Source: Phoronis australis (lineage: Eukaryota > Phoronida > Phoronidae). Taken from it: a DNA stretch of 62,000 nucleotides. The stretch lies in contig NMRA01000201.1 of assembly GCA_002633005.1 (NCBI GenBank), forward strand, positions 125,910 to 187,909, read 5' to 3'. Each line of letters starts with the position of its first letter. Position 1 is the stretch's first letter. Shown here piece after piece: positions 12,621 through 24,400 of this stretch. A model generated the notes under the pieces. The model made no database searches. It saw only the letters and a list, made by a program, of their open reading frames with translations, and had not been told where the DNA came from. The translations under genes were made by a program, and so were the position numbers.

Positions 12621-12899
12621 TTACCGTGCTTGGTTAGTGAAATACGCATAGTTTTTGCCACAGAAAGAACATACATACTTAGATTATGAAACTCCCCGGT
12701 TTGTTGTTGGAATGTGGTGAATGTTGTACTGTATAAGCTGTGTGCCTGTGTTGCTCTAGGTATCCCATCTTCCCTAAACTCAGTTTATCTTGGCCAGGAA
12801 CAAATTAACCAAATGGTTTGATTAACGCAAACATTTCTGGCAGTCTCTTCCAGTCTGCAGGAGTCAAGGTACACATTATGTAGTCTGCTGGGCCAACCC

Positions 12900-13130
12900 T
12901 ACCTTTAATAAACCACACCATGTGTTTATTACCAGCACAGGCGGTCCACTGGTGTTTTGTGGGGTTTAATTTAAACACAGCTCACCGAACTGCTGGCTGT
13001 TAATGAATGAGCCATAAATAGCTATCTGATGGAGAGCCTAAGTCATCTGTCAGTTTTTTATCCTAATTATTTAGATTAAAGAGTGGCAAAGCCGAAGGCC
13101 TGCTGCTCTGTTTTTTGTGCAAAGACAGTC
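12900..13130. promoter_or_regulatory. Motif-dense non-repeat segment, possible enhancer
   Basis: Contains CATGTGTTTATTACC, GTTAATGAATGAGCCATAAA, CATCTGTCAG (TALE-like) and TCCTAATTATTTAGATTAAA (homeodomain/OTX-like). It is non-coding and not matched by the dispersed repeats I found. Weak call. Confidence 0.2.
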
Positions 13131-14894
13131 TGCTGGACACCTGGTAATGCCCCCAGTTGCTCCTTTGAGCACAAGGTTGCGTACCTGGACATCCGTGGCT
13201 AGTCATTTTGTGTTTTGCCCGCTCATGTCTTGAATAAGCTTGTAAACTTTGTACTGGTTTGTGTGTAACATGCTACGCAGATTCTCCACTTGAATAAAAA
13301 TAATTGTCAAAATTTTTAATTTCCATTTTTCAAAGGCCAGTTGCTTTACTAAAAATAATGTACACTTTACTTTGTGACATCTACACAATAAAAACTACAT
13401 TTATTTTTGTGAAGAAATTTTAGAAAATATAACTTCATTTAGGACATTATACACCTAAATAAGTGATGAATTATGGTATTATTCCCATCTTTGTGTGAGA
13501 ATGGATTCATACCGTCGGATAATTCTTCATCTGTTTGGAAAACAACATAGTGAGTACGTGAAATTTCATTTTGCCAAAATTCTTCAAACCAAGGCAAGTA
13601 AGGACTAAGATCAGTTCAGTCTCTGACTAGCTTGGATTGTAGTATTTACATGATATATAACAGCGTGCAGTTAATTTTCAATTATTCACAGCAAGGCTGT
13701 CAGTTGTGCTTAGAAAATTCATATGAGGCATGCACGTTGTTGTTCACGAAATGGTTTATGACGCAATTTTGTCCTGGTAGGCCCTCCCAAGTAGCCCCTA
13801 ATGGTACTCGGCGGAGATGTAGTTCCTGAGCAAATGGCAACTCTTAGTCTCTTCATTGGATGATGTGCAATTCCACGCTCAAACACAATGGCGTTACCAC
13901 AAGAGTTGTCTAACGAATTGAGACATTTTCCCTTTTTCAATCTTTTCACGATCAAGTCAGTGATCAAAAGCATGTTCAGTTAGCAGTCTCTTTAGACTTT
14001 AAGATTGCATCACAACAGTTTTGAATTGTGTATTTTGAGATTCTCTTGCTGTGCGTTATCTTCATTACAATTTGTACTCAGGTAATCGTATTATTTATTG
14101 AAAGATTTGTGTACAAATAGGGAGTTATTTGTGGTTACAAAGCAAATGGTGTCTTGGTCGTGCCAAGTTTGAAATGTGCCAGGGGCTGGTTATGAAGGCA
14201 CGGATGCTGTTAGTAGTATTAGGGCACTGACTGGCGAGAGCGTGATATTAATATTAGGTGTGCCCAGTGATTTTTTGGCATTGTCAGTTTTTCTTGGGAG
14301 TTTCAAGTTCAATCTGAGGTCACATCTCAACTTTTAGTTTCTCGGCAGGATATTTCAATAGTTTCCCACGTTCTGGGTATTTCAACATGAAAGCTAACCA
14401 TGGGCTTAGTGTGAATCTGGGGGTGATTATGGCAATTTCGTTTTTTGTTTTTCATTAGTTAAATGACCGTCTTTCTGCCTGTAATTCCCTATAATTATGT
14501 TCAGAGGTTTTAGCACGATTTGAAGGTCTTTGACCATATCCTATCATTAGGACATTGGATCAATAATTTAAATCATAGGCAATATCCTGCATAACGATGC
14601 ATTGTCAAGTGCATGCCATGTGCGATGTAACTTGATATTAATTCGGCCACTCAACCTCTGAAGTTTCAGAAACATTTTCTTTCCCATCTCAGTCTCTACT
14701 GACAGTTTATCTCCACTAGTCATTTGTTATTTGGTAATCAAGACCTGGTTGCATAAAAATGTGTCGTGGTACTACGAATTGTTATTTTCTGAAGGTGTTT
14801 TTGCTGTTGTGACATGCATAAACTTCTTCAGTAAATAAATTTATGCGGTAGATAAACTTGTTCTGAGTGTAAGTGTTTCCAGTGAATAAGTTTG

Positions 14895-15090
14895 ACCAGT
14901 CGATAGTAATTGTCAGAGGGGTGAGAAAAATTTCCACTCAACCAAAAAGTTCCTCTCTCAGAAGGCACAGGTATTTTTCCCTTTGGTGAGCCAGGGCTCT
15001 GCTAAAACTAAACCACTGTTTGTCAAAAATCTTGTTACATTAAACTTTAATAATCATGCAACATCTTTAAGTTTACCACTTCGTAGTTCC
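14895..15090 (+). repeat. Dispersed repeat B, copy 2
   Basis: Matches 2400-2590 in the same order: GAGGGGTGAG, CTCTCAGAAGGCACAGG, CAGGGCTCTG, then ATGCAACATCTTTAAGTT. Confidence 0.65.
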
Positions 15091-15507
15091 ATAGAAAATT
15101 ATTCATTTTATTGATTTGATCCAAACTTGTAATACTGTGATACAGCATTCTTAAGTTTTTGGCGGATAAAGTCTGATATAAAATATAAAATGTTGAGTAT
15201 TTGGATGGAATAATTAATCTAGCTTATCGCATTTAGTATGATAATGAAATGATCACTAAATAGGTTCTGTTAACCAGTGAGGTTGCATGTATATATGATG
15301 TCGCATTGTGTTGCTGTGAGGATGTGTAGTACCATTATCTACCACTAGGAGTCTATCATAAGAGTGACACAGTGTGAAAAAATCTTTCGAATTCATTGTG
15401 ATCAAGCTAAATGACATTCGGTGAAACTACTAAGGTATCTTCAAATTTTTGGCTGTGATAGTAGAAAATTATGACTTACATATTAAATGAATATAAAAAT
15501 ATGCTTT

Positions 15508-15552
15508 TTAGAACCAGGTTTCTCCAGTGAATGACGGACATCAAACTGTAAG
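15508..15552. mobile_element. GAGAACCAG-family MITE, fragment
   Basis: Only the centre is recognisable: TAGAACCAGGTTTCTCCAGTG and GGACATCAAACTG match the centre of the 39903-40036 element. Outer arms are decayed or absent. Confidence 0.45.
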
Positions 15553-15899
15553 CGACTACCGCCTTTTGTTGTTCAAGTTCAAAGGTCGCTGTTTTCCTCA
15601 CAAAGTGCCATGTCAGCCCTCTCTCTGGAACATTGTAAAGATTAACTAATTGGTTCCGTTATCTCACAATTAAAGATAGAGATGGGAGCCACTTAGAGTT
15701 AAGGATGGTAAATGCCCAAAATGACATACAAAAGAGAGGGTTAAGTGCATTTTTAGAACAGTTTTAGTAGTGAATCTGATACATGTGTTAGATAACGGAT
15801 GACTTGGCTTCAGTTGGCTTTGGTATTTTACGTGGGCCTATAAGATCATACTGATGTTGATTGAGTCTATGTATTTAGCCAAATATCCACAATGTTTAA

Positions 15900-16545
15900 T
15901 TCAGTAAAAGTTTGAGTTTGAAAGGACACAGCTTATGGAATATTTTTTTACCAATCTGTCACCAGTTGGGTCACATGACGATGTCATTTTAGTTAAATTT
16001 AAGAAAGAAAGGCACATTGACCACAAAGCAGCAACATGATCAAATTTTATTTGATATAAATGTTCGTGATGAGATCTCAAAACACTGTTGACAGATTTCT
16101 TAGGATCGCCCACTTACAAATATGATACAGCATAATAATTCTTAACAGCATTTTGGAGAACAGTGCATAAATATAGATTATTACATGGCGAAGTCGTTAT
16201 CCCCCGTTATCTAGAGCCCGGGTGGATTTTGGAAAATTATTGCCGGAGGGGTGTTAGCCCCAAGGGTGATAATTCTACAAAATCCACGAGACTAGAATAT
16301 AACTCCCCGAAACTTTAAGATTTTCCTAAGGTAGGAAACCTGAAAAATTAGTTTTTTTGACTTGATAGTACATGCCATTAATTGGGACACGTGACCATAT
16401 CATTTTAGTAAATTTAATCAAAAAAGAGACTTGTAATGTTCCCATCAAAACGATGGCATCATTTGACATAAATGTTCAAGATAAATGCAAAAATGCTGTT
16501 ACAGGTTTTATCCACCCACATACATATGTGTGCCTGATTTCACAA
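15900..16545 (+). repeat. Diverged direct duplication (about 420-bp offset)
   Basis: AGTTGGGTCACATGACGATG with TCATTTTAGTTAAATTTAAG near 15963-16003 matches ATTGGGACACGTGACCATAT with TCATTTTAGTAAATTTAATC near 16380-16420. Both continue to a shared ATAAATGTTC block (16057 and 16468). Confidence 0.6.
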
Positions 16546-16684
16546 AAGCCTGTGGTCAGATCATGATGAAATTTGGTGCAAGGACGTCATTAGGGTGATG
16601 CATACAATTTTTTAATTTCCCCTGCCCACCAGGGCCAGAAGGGTAGGGCTTTACAGTGTTTTAGGAGAGTGTACAGGTGATATC

Positions 16685-17143
16685 TTAAGTGCCNGTTTAC
16701 ACTTACAAAGTTGACATGGATCAGTTGACACGGAACAAGTTGTTCCAGTGTGTAAACGGACTGACACGGAGCAAATTGACACCGCAGTGACAAATTTTTG
16801 CCACCCGTTTTGAGGTAGAACAATTTGTGCCCAAACATCTTGCGCCCGAACATCTTGCGCCCGAACATCTTGCGCTGTGTCAATTATAAGTCTAAACACG
16901 AAACTGGAGCAAGGCAGAAAGGATCATCTTTACTGCGCTTGTGCAATAACCTACGTAGGGGTTCTTTATCTGTGCAACTCTCGTCATTTGTAAACCTGCA
17001 CATGTGCGATCCAGTCTCTCCAGCCTGTAATTTCTGTCTTGCCACGGTAAGTGAGTTGTGTGTATAAATTGCTGCTTGACACGGGTCAATTTGCTCCGTG
17101 TTAGTTGCGCCGGGCCAAAAGTTGATGTCTAAATGAGACTTAA
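16685..17143. mobile_element. TTAA-flanked MITE with repeated GTTGACACGGA motifs
   Basis: Both ends are bordered by TTAA (16685-16688 and 17140-17143), the duplication expected of piggyBac-type insertion. Inside, GTGCCNGTTTACAC on the left is loosely mirrored by GAGAC-preceded sequence on the right (inverse GTCTCATTTAGACATC). The motif TTGACACGGAGCAAATTG and variants recur in both orientations, the inverse TTTGCTCCGTGTTAG near 17089. A 15-bp unit (CATCTTGCGCCCGAA) repeats three times at 16829-16876. No coding capacity is credible. Position 16694 is N. Confidence 0.65.
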
Positions 17144-17817
17144 GTAATGATGGATGGTTTTGAATGAAACTTGATGCAGAGTTCACCATTTGCATTGCAG
17201 TCGTGGGCACATTTCAACACTACATGTTGCTCTTGATTCTAGAAATTCATCGAGTCTGAAATTGCCACTGTTGTGTGGAGGTAATCAAATAATTCAAGTT
17301 TAAGTATCAACATCTCAATGTCCGTGAATGAAAGTAATTGTGTTTCATCCCTGCCAGTACTTGGCTCGTGTTACACATTCTGTGCTCTCACAAGAACTCG
17401 TGCAGAGTTGCATGCAGAATTCTCCCTATTACGTTATTTTTTTTTTTGAAAATTGCTCAATAAAAATAAAATTTTTTCTTGTCACTTTTGTTTCAACACA
17501 ATGTTCGAAAAAGGTTCTTCCATTCTTTCCAACAAAATAATCAGCCTGTTAAGAATAGAAATATTGCAATTTTGGCGATTATATTTAGCCGCTTTTTCAT
17601 GAGAAACAGTTTTCAGAGTGTCAGTTGTCACAGTGTGACTTGCTCCACTTTAATCACATTTATATGACATTAAATTGAAAACTGGATTAGCGTAAGTTGC
17701 TTTCATGAACACAATCTACGCATGCTCTGATAAAGAATAGATGATGTCCAAACCACACATGGAATGCCAGTGGATCACATGTATATATGCTATTGTGCAC
17801 GCGTATTGAAAGGTGAT

Positions 17818-17995
17818 CCATTTCCCCCTGGCCCCAGTTGTGTTTAGACGTGTAGTTGACACTAGAGCAACTGATCGAGTGCGACTCGCTCTACCTCTCA
17901 AACCGCCGCGGTGTCAACTTGTTCCATGTTAGTCGTGTTTTCACACACACTTGCACCCGATCAGCTGTTCCGTGTTATGCTCCATGACGACTGTC
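17818..17995. mobile_element. Fragment related to the 16685-17143 MITE
   Basis: Contains GTTTAGACGTGTAGTTGACAC and, inverted, TGTCAACTTGTTCCATGTTAG and GCTGTTCCGTGTTATG, the same motif set as the TTAA-flanked element 0.7 kb upstream. No clear ends. Confidence 0.5.
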
Positions 17996-18788
17996 TTTCG
18001 TATAAATTTAACTTTTGCGATACTAGTGAAGAATTACTGCATTAGAGTCCTTTAAGTGTGGCAAAAATCTCACCAATTCAGCCACCTAATATTGTAAGTC
18101 AGTAAATGCCAGAAGTTCTCAAAATGCAGTCACATGGTGTCTGTTATAGGACTTGTAAATCATGAAGTGTTTATTTTCTGCTACATATCTTTTATGAAAA
18201 TAGAATACAATTTCACTTGCCTATGGTATTGTGTCCTAAATTCGTGAGATTTTACCATGTGGAAATGTCTACAGACTTGGGCCATGACCCCTTTAAATGT
18301 GTATGAATGTTGAATTCTCTGTACTATTCCAATTAAAACTTTTGTTCTGAACTCGGCATCTGTGGTTTTGTGGCTCACTGTGAATGCCAATAAAATTTGC
18401 ATGAATACCTCATTAGTCTTAGTGAATTATCACCACAGCTGATCTCGCACTGGGGGCATCTTCAACGGATAATCTCATCACTGTAATTCTACGTTGTTAT
18501 GGCATTGGCATGATTTGTTGGGGTCTTTAAGGCATTAATTTCCCAGTTTTAAAACTCCCGTTCACCTGGTTTCAGAACTAAATGTAACTTTTGAAGTCAG
18601 TCACTCATTCTTTCTTTAATATTGGTATCAATTTGGACCTTTTTCAGATCAGAATTAAAGTAAACAGAATGCTTAAAGTGACAAAATAATAATTATTGGA
18701 ACCAAATATTAACAATTAGTAACCAGTCACCACCCGTTGTGGGCAAACGCAGGCAGTGATCCTGGCCTTTCGATAACTGCAATGGCAT

Positions 18789-18913
18789 CAAAGTTAAGTG
18801 TTCGCGTTGTGGACACTTTGCTGTTAAATCCACTTCTTCACTTTGGAGTTAACTCACGCTGTTAACTTTGATTCAAGACCGAAGTTAAGTGTTCCCATTA
18901 TCCGACACTTCGG
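18789..18913. repeat. Pair of direct-repeat hairpins
   Basis: Hairpin 1 (18789-18820) pairs CAAAGT with ACTTTG and GTGTTC with GGACAC. Hairpin 2 (18879-18913) pairs CCGAAGT with ACTTCGG and GTGTTC with GACAC. Both contain AAGTTAAGTGTTC in direct orientation 90 bases apart. They may be the two ends of a small mobile element whose ends are themselves hairpins. Confidence 0.6.
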
Positions 18914-19189
18914 CTGCAGAGAAAGGGGGAAAGGCCTTCTAAACAATTTTAGTATGCATTTGTCAGTTAACAGGAATTGGGCACACAGCGCATCAAAGAA
19001 AATTTCTGTGCGCCTATGACGCGAGTCGTACTCCTAAAATTATCTTTGTGTCACGTGAAAAGTTATATAACAGGCCAATATCTAGTTTATAATAAAAACA
19101 TTTAAAGAACAGCAATTGATGTCATGACCAGGGGTCACTTTGATTTCAAAAAGCATCTTGTTTCAGCATACAGAAACTTAGAGGTAATT

Positions 19190-19506
19190 AATGTTATCAT
19201 TGTGGGTCCCTCCAGTGGGGGCCCCCTTGATATAGACAAGCACCATCTCATAAATGTTATCATTGTGGGTCCCTCCAGTGGGGGCCCCCTTGATATAGAC
19301 AAGCACCATCTCATAAATGTTATCATTGTGGGTCCCTCCAGTGGGGGCCCCCTTGATATAGACAAGCACCATCTCATAAATGTTATCATTGTGGGTCCCT
19401 CCAGTGGGGCCCCCTTGATATAGACAAGCACCATCTCATAAATGTTATCATTGTGGGTCCCTCCAGTGGGGGCCCCCTTGATATAGACAAGCACCATCTC
19501 ATAAAT
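19190..19506. repeat. 63-bp minisatellite, five copies
   Basis: Near-identical tandem units start at ATG positions 19191, 19254, 19317, 19380 and 19442. The period is 63 bases except the fourth unit, which is 62 because a G is missing in a G run. Each unit contains the perfect palindrome GGGGGCCCCC. Because 63 is a multiple of three and the unit lacks stops in some frames, it is open on both strands (repeat peptide INVIIVGPSSGGPLDIDKHHL-like on +). The single-base deletion breaks the frame after unit 4, and no start context, neighbouring exon or known protein supports translation. The near identity of units suggests recent expansion or ongoing homogenisation. Confidence 0.95.
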
Positions 19507-21294
19507 AGACAACATCACAAATACAATTAGTTACTGCTTCACTTTCTCTGTAACTGTCTTTTTGAAGTTAAACACGACACATGTGCGCTGAGCATCCCTA
19601 ATTATAAATCCATCACTTATAGGAACAGACTGGTTCCTTACTCAAACCTCGGACCACTGGTTGATGCATAGCGATTTGAACATTTTTCAGGTATGTTTTC
19701 TTTCAGTCTGACTATTGGCATCTGGTGGTTGCTGTGGTGCAGTGGTTTGAATTATTTTAGGTCAAACTTGAAAATTGTCACAAAAACTGATCTTTTTGAG
19801 ATAAATATAGATGTGCTTACTGAAATTGGTTTTTAAACACTGTTGGTAACATCATACAATTAAAATTGTGTCTGTTAAATGCCAGAGTCAACATTTTTAT
19901 CAATAATGACGCTTTGTACACAAAAATGTACAACATTAAATGTGGCAACTTTTTGCATTTGAAAAGCACATCTATGATTGAGATGGAAATTCAAAATGAA
20001 ATTGCCAGGTGAAAGTACTCGCAGAAGCTTTTTTTAAAACTCCTACTTCTCAGGTCCCATCGACTACTACTCCAGTTTGAAGTTTGCAATTTCATCTTGA
20101 CCCAGTTAGCACTGCGTGGGTCTTCAAATGTTGTGCTCAAATTACGTTTTTTGGTTCACGGTTCGTTTCGGTAATTAAGACAGTTCACAGTTCATCAAGT
20201 TTTGCACAACTTGATTGGATCTAATGAAACAAAAATCCAAAACCCAATAATTAGCTTGGCCAGCCGTGATTAGACCAATATCTTTCTTATGATTAGTGAT
20301 GGCGCTATTCTCAATGTTTAATGTCTGGACTGGTTTCCATCAGATCTGTGATATTACGGTGATATTTGACAATTAAGGGATTTGTCAGGATGAGTGAGCA
20401 CTTTTTTATGACAGCCTTACATGTTTAATGCTTGATTGAATTTGAATTTATTGAAATCAGTCATTATTAAGTTAAATAAGACCTGTAATTTTGTCGCTGT
20501 GGTAATGTTAACATTGAAATGATTTTAAGACTAGTCCAGTGAGGTATTGAAGACTGTTGAAACACCATTTCCTCTGGTTACTGGGTTCTTGGTGGATTTA
20601 TAAATTCATATTTTAATAATTTTCCCTGGCAGAGTGCACTATTAGAACTTTATCTCATTCGTTATGAAAGTACAGACTTGTAGCTTTTCTTGACTATCTT
20701 AAAATTCTAAAAGTTGCTCGCAGTTGCCTTGCTGAAACATTTAGGTATCGAAAAGTATCCTGACTCGGGATTTGAATAACTTCAACCTACAAATTTTCTT
20801 CTAAACGTGACATTTCGTGGGAAGAAATTGGGATTCGCTTTGCGTTATTCTGTATTCGAGCATTAGGTTGGCTTGTGAAAGTTCAGGTTGACATTTCAGT
20901 TGCATATTGAATTTCAGGTGTTAATTTGCTTAGTTATCAAACCAAGGTGTCCGGTAAAACCCAGGTGTGAGGCTTTCCCATGTTGTTTTTTACAGCAATA
21001 TCAAAACTGTTGCAAATGTCTTGTTGAAATATTTGATTATTCTTTCCTAATTGATTAAGTATTGTTACGGTTAGATACACAAAGCAACCTGGAGCTTTTT
21101 CCAAAGCTCCATTTTCAGTTGCTTTTTAAGTGCTTAAATTGTTAAGTAAGGAATTTTAGAACATTTACTCGTTGGGGTAAATATTCTAAACTTATGCAGA
21201 CCTTGGTTCATTTTTGGCATGTACCCCATGTCTTTGGTTCATTTTTTTTCTAATCCGGTTGACAAGCTTCTCTTAGGCTCTTCACATACATTTG

Positions 21295-21472
21295 ATTCAC
21301 GCAGTCGCCATTTTAAAAGTGAGCCTCTTTTTAGGTTTTAAAAACAATGCATTTCGCGCTTAATCACAGTGCAAAGCTTGATTTTTTGCATGCCTCATTA
21401 ATATGTATGTCTCAAATGCATTGTTTTTTAAACCTAAAAGGAGGCTCACTCTTAAAACGGGACTGTGTGAAT
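21295..21472. mobile_element. MITE with about 58-bp terminal inverted repeats, 178 bp
   Basis: The left end ATTCACGCAGTCGCCATTTT pairs with the right end AAAACGGGACTGTGTGAAT. Similarity continues through AGTGAGCCTC-TTTTTAGGTTT-AAAACAATGCATTT on both arms. The centre is about 60 bases and has no coding capacity. Confidence 0.8.
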
Positions 21473-24400
21473 ACGGTCTGTACTGGATAAAATGCTAGCG
21501 CTGTGGCTGTGCCATCGTGTAAATCTGGTAAAAATTGGCTCACATGTTTCAGCCTCTCTGGGCAAGTTGACACCTATCCATATTTTGTATAATGAACCCT
21601 TTTAGACTGCAATTTTTGTGCAACACAATATAAACCATTACACGTCAGTTTCCAATTTTGATTCTGTTTAACCGAGTTTAATATTAGTAAGTAGTCATAT
21701 TGTAGACGATATTCTAAACTATCCCAAGGATATTGAGCCTCTGGCCACAAATGATACACCTTAATTTGAAAAAAAAAAATAATTTGCGGCAATTTGCCTG
21801 GTTTCCAAGAGCCGAAGGGGTGTTGTCAGAAAATGGGTTGTTGCTGTGTCCTAGATCCTGTATCTGTAGTTTTATTCTTGTTCATCGGGCTGAGTTGCAT
21901 AAAAAACTCTGGTTGATGGGTTTTATTTATCCTTAGGATAAATAGCATTCCCCGTGAGAAGTTCAATGATGTTGCTTTGAAGAGAATTTCAGATGAATTC
22001 TTATTTGTCTGACTTCATTACAAAAATCTGGCGACTTCATCGTGACGTAGATTTGGAATTTTTGCCAGGTCACCAAACTAAATTTGAGGTTGCTTTTTCA
22101 AGCTGTAGGTCACCAAACCCAGCCCTCGGTATTATTCCAACTGCTTTAAATACTCTAAGAGGGTGTCGTTAACATGATTGGAGTTCTTGTTTTTTACGTT
22201 CCCTCTGCTATTTAAACTGCTTTTGTGGGGTCTCTTGTTGCATTTCATTGTTTTGTTGTTATTCTGAAACAAGAGACTGTCCTGTCAAATGAGTATGACA
22301 AGATAAAAACTTAATTGTGCTTAATTTGTTTATGTTGGCAAATTGGCAAATTGTGTCCAGCTAATAATAAAAATACATAAATGGCTGGATGTGCAAAATA
22401 TAGTTTTAGCTGCAGGAAAGTAAATATTGTTTTTCACTGTTGACGTCATAAAGTGACAGGCATTTGTACTAGGGCTTGTTTTTATGAGGGATGAATGTAG
22501 AAAATGTGTTATGAAATAAAGAATGGTGCGTGCATGTAGGGCCGTTGTTAATGTCAATTGAGTGCATTGCACTTTAGCTCAGAATTTTGTACCGTTTGAT
22601 GACAATTTTGCTAATTTTGCTTGTAGGCTTTGAAAGGAGAAGCATCAATATGCTTGTAACTAGTTGTTTTAGTTTTGATTGAAACTGTCTTGTGAAAAGC
22701 TTTTGACTTCTTGGTTTCCGACTTAAAAGAATGGGTGGAAATATGCTTGTGATTTTTAGCTAATTGTTTTTACTTGCAAATCTGCTTTATCTGTTGCCAG
22801 AACCTGACACCAGATGCTTCTCTGGAGAAAATTGCCTCATTCCATTTTGTGGAGCAATGGAAGAAGTGAACTGTTATAGGAATATGATACTGTTTAAAAG
22901 ACAGAGAACTAACTTGAAAATAAGCCAATTACAAATTGGTCAGAAAATGCCATTCTATTGCTTTTACACTGAAGCGGCAGGCCTCCAATCTTAACTAAAA
23001 TTTAAAGGGGAATAGGCAATTGAAAGATGCTAGCTATGTTTGGTCATTTTGCTGTGAGAGTGTGGATTACATCTATGATGGTTGGTACCTTTACCAAGGT
23101 TAATTAGTCTCAGTTTAAGACACACCAAGACTCCAGCTGATCTCTACTGGTTACATGTATAAAACTGTCACCTATTACCCAGTTTGTTTTTCTTGGAGAT
23201 ATACTTGATTAGAAAAAACAGGCGTCATTGGGCGTTGGGGTTATCTGTCGAAACTCATTTTCATGGTCTTGCTTGCTAGTGCATGGTACTGATGGTGTAA
23301 AGTCAATTTCAACATGGGTGGAACTTTTATTATGGACTTTTGATGGTTGGGTCTTGAACTTGAACTACCAACCATGGTGTCGTAACTATGTTAAAAGTTC
23401 TTGTTTGAGACATTGAAGAATTAATTATTTTGCTTAAATGGATACCAAACCTGGTTTTGGCCTATTAACAGATACTAAAAACGACTTTCCCATCCAGTTC
23501 TCTGAAACAAAATAATGGATTGTAACCTTCGGCTATCCTCAAAATTCGAAAATGCCTTTAATGTCTACTACTGGGGCAAGCATGACCTACGCTTTCAATG
23601 AATTACAGGGCAGCTGTGGGGAAAGACCGCCCACAAAGGACCATAATGTCCAATCTGTGACTTAGGCACTGGCAGTATGAGCTTTTGGTTGATCCCTGTC
23701 TCTAACTTGGAAGATTGACGCCAGTGATGCATTAGCATGTGACAGAACAAGAATTGGTTGAAATTCTCAAAACAGGGTTTTGTATCTTATTAAGGTCTGA
23801 GCTTGTACCAAATTTTAGAAAATGCGCACTATAAGCCATCCCAGATTTGGGAATTACTATCAACAACAAAAACGGTTATGAGCTTACACACTATGGGTAT
23901 ATGTGAAAACGTGGATTTGCAAAATATTAGGGACTCCCAAACTGGACAATTTTTACCGTAATCACTTTAGCTAATTATTCAAGCACCGAGTCGCACATTC
24001 GGTTGGTGGCCGTATTGCATTTGGCGGATAATATGACAACCTGCTTATTCCAAAATATTGAGTTCTGTGTTTTGAAGTAACAACCGGTCTGTTCTTCCCA
24101 AACCCAATGCAAAAGTTGCCCTCCAGCCATATACATGCAGTGTTTTTCCTCATCTCTAAACACTTGACGTCCTTTCTACACAAGTAACATACAATGAATT
24201 TGGAGACTGATATGTTCCGAGCACTGCACACTGATGATAAAGGCCTTACACTTGATAAACACTGCCACGTTTCATTAAGTTTTGGGAACGTTTTTGCCAA
24301 GGAAAGCTAATTTACACCTTGTTATCGATTGGTGACTCAGCGTTTTGTTTTTGGGTGATGTAAAGTCCTAATAAAAATACATTCTACTGTACAATGCTTA

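Noticed and set aside
16590-17210. Several overlapping 65-108-codon frames
   Set aside because: They lie inside the TTAA-flanked MITE and follow its internal repeats; one crosses the ambiguous base.
19135-19518. 127- and 99-codon open frames over the 63-bp repeat, and a CRISPR-like look
   Set aside because: The frames arise from a 63-bp tandem array and break at a one-base deletion. There are no unique spacers between repeats, so it is not a CRISPR array.
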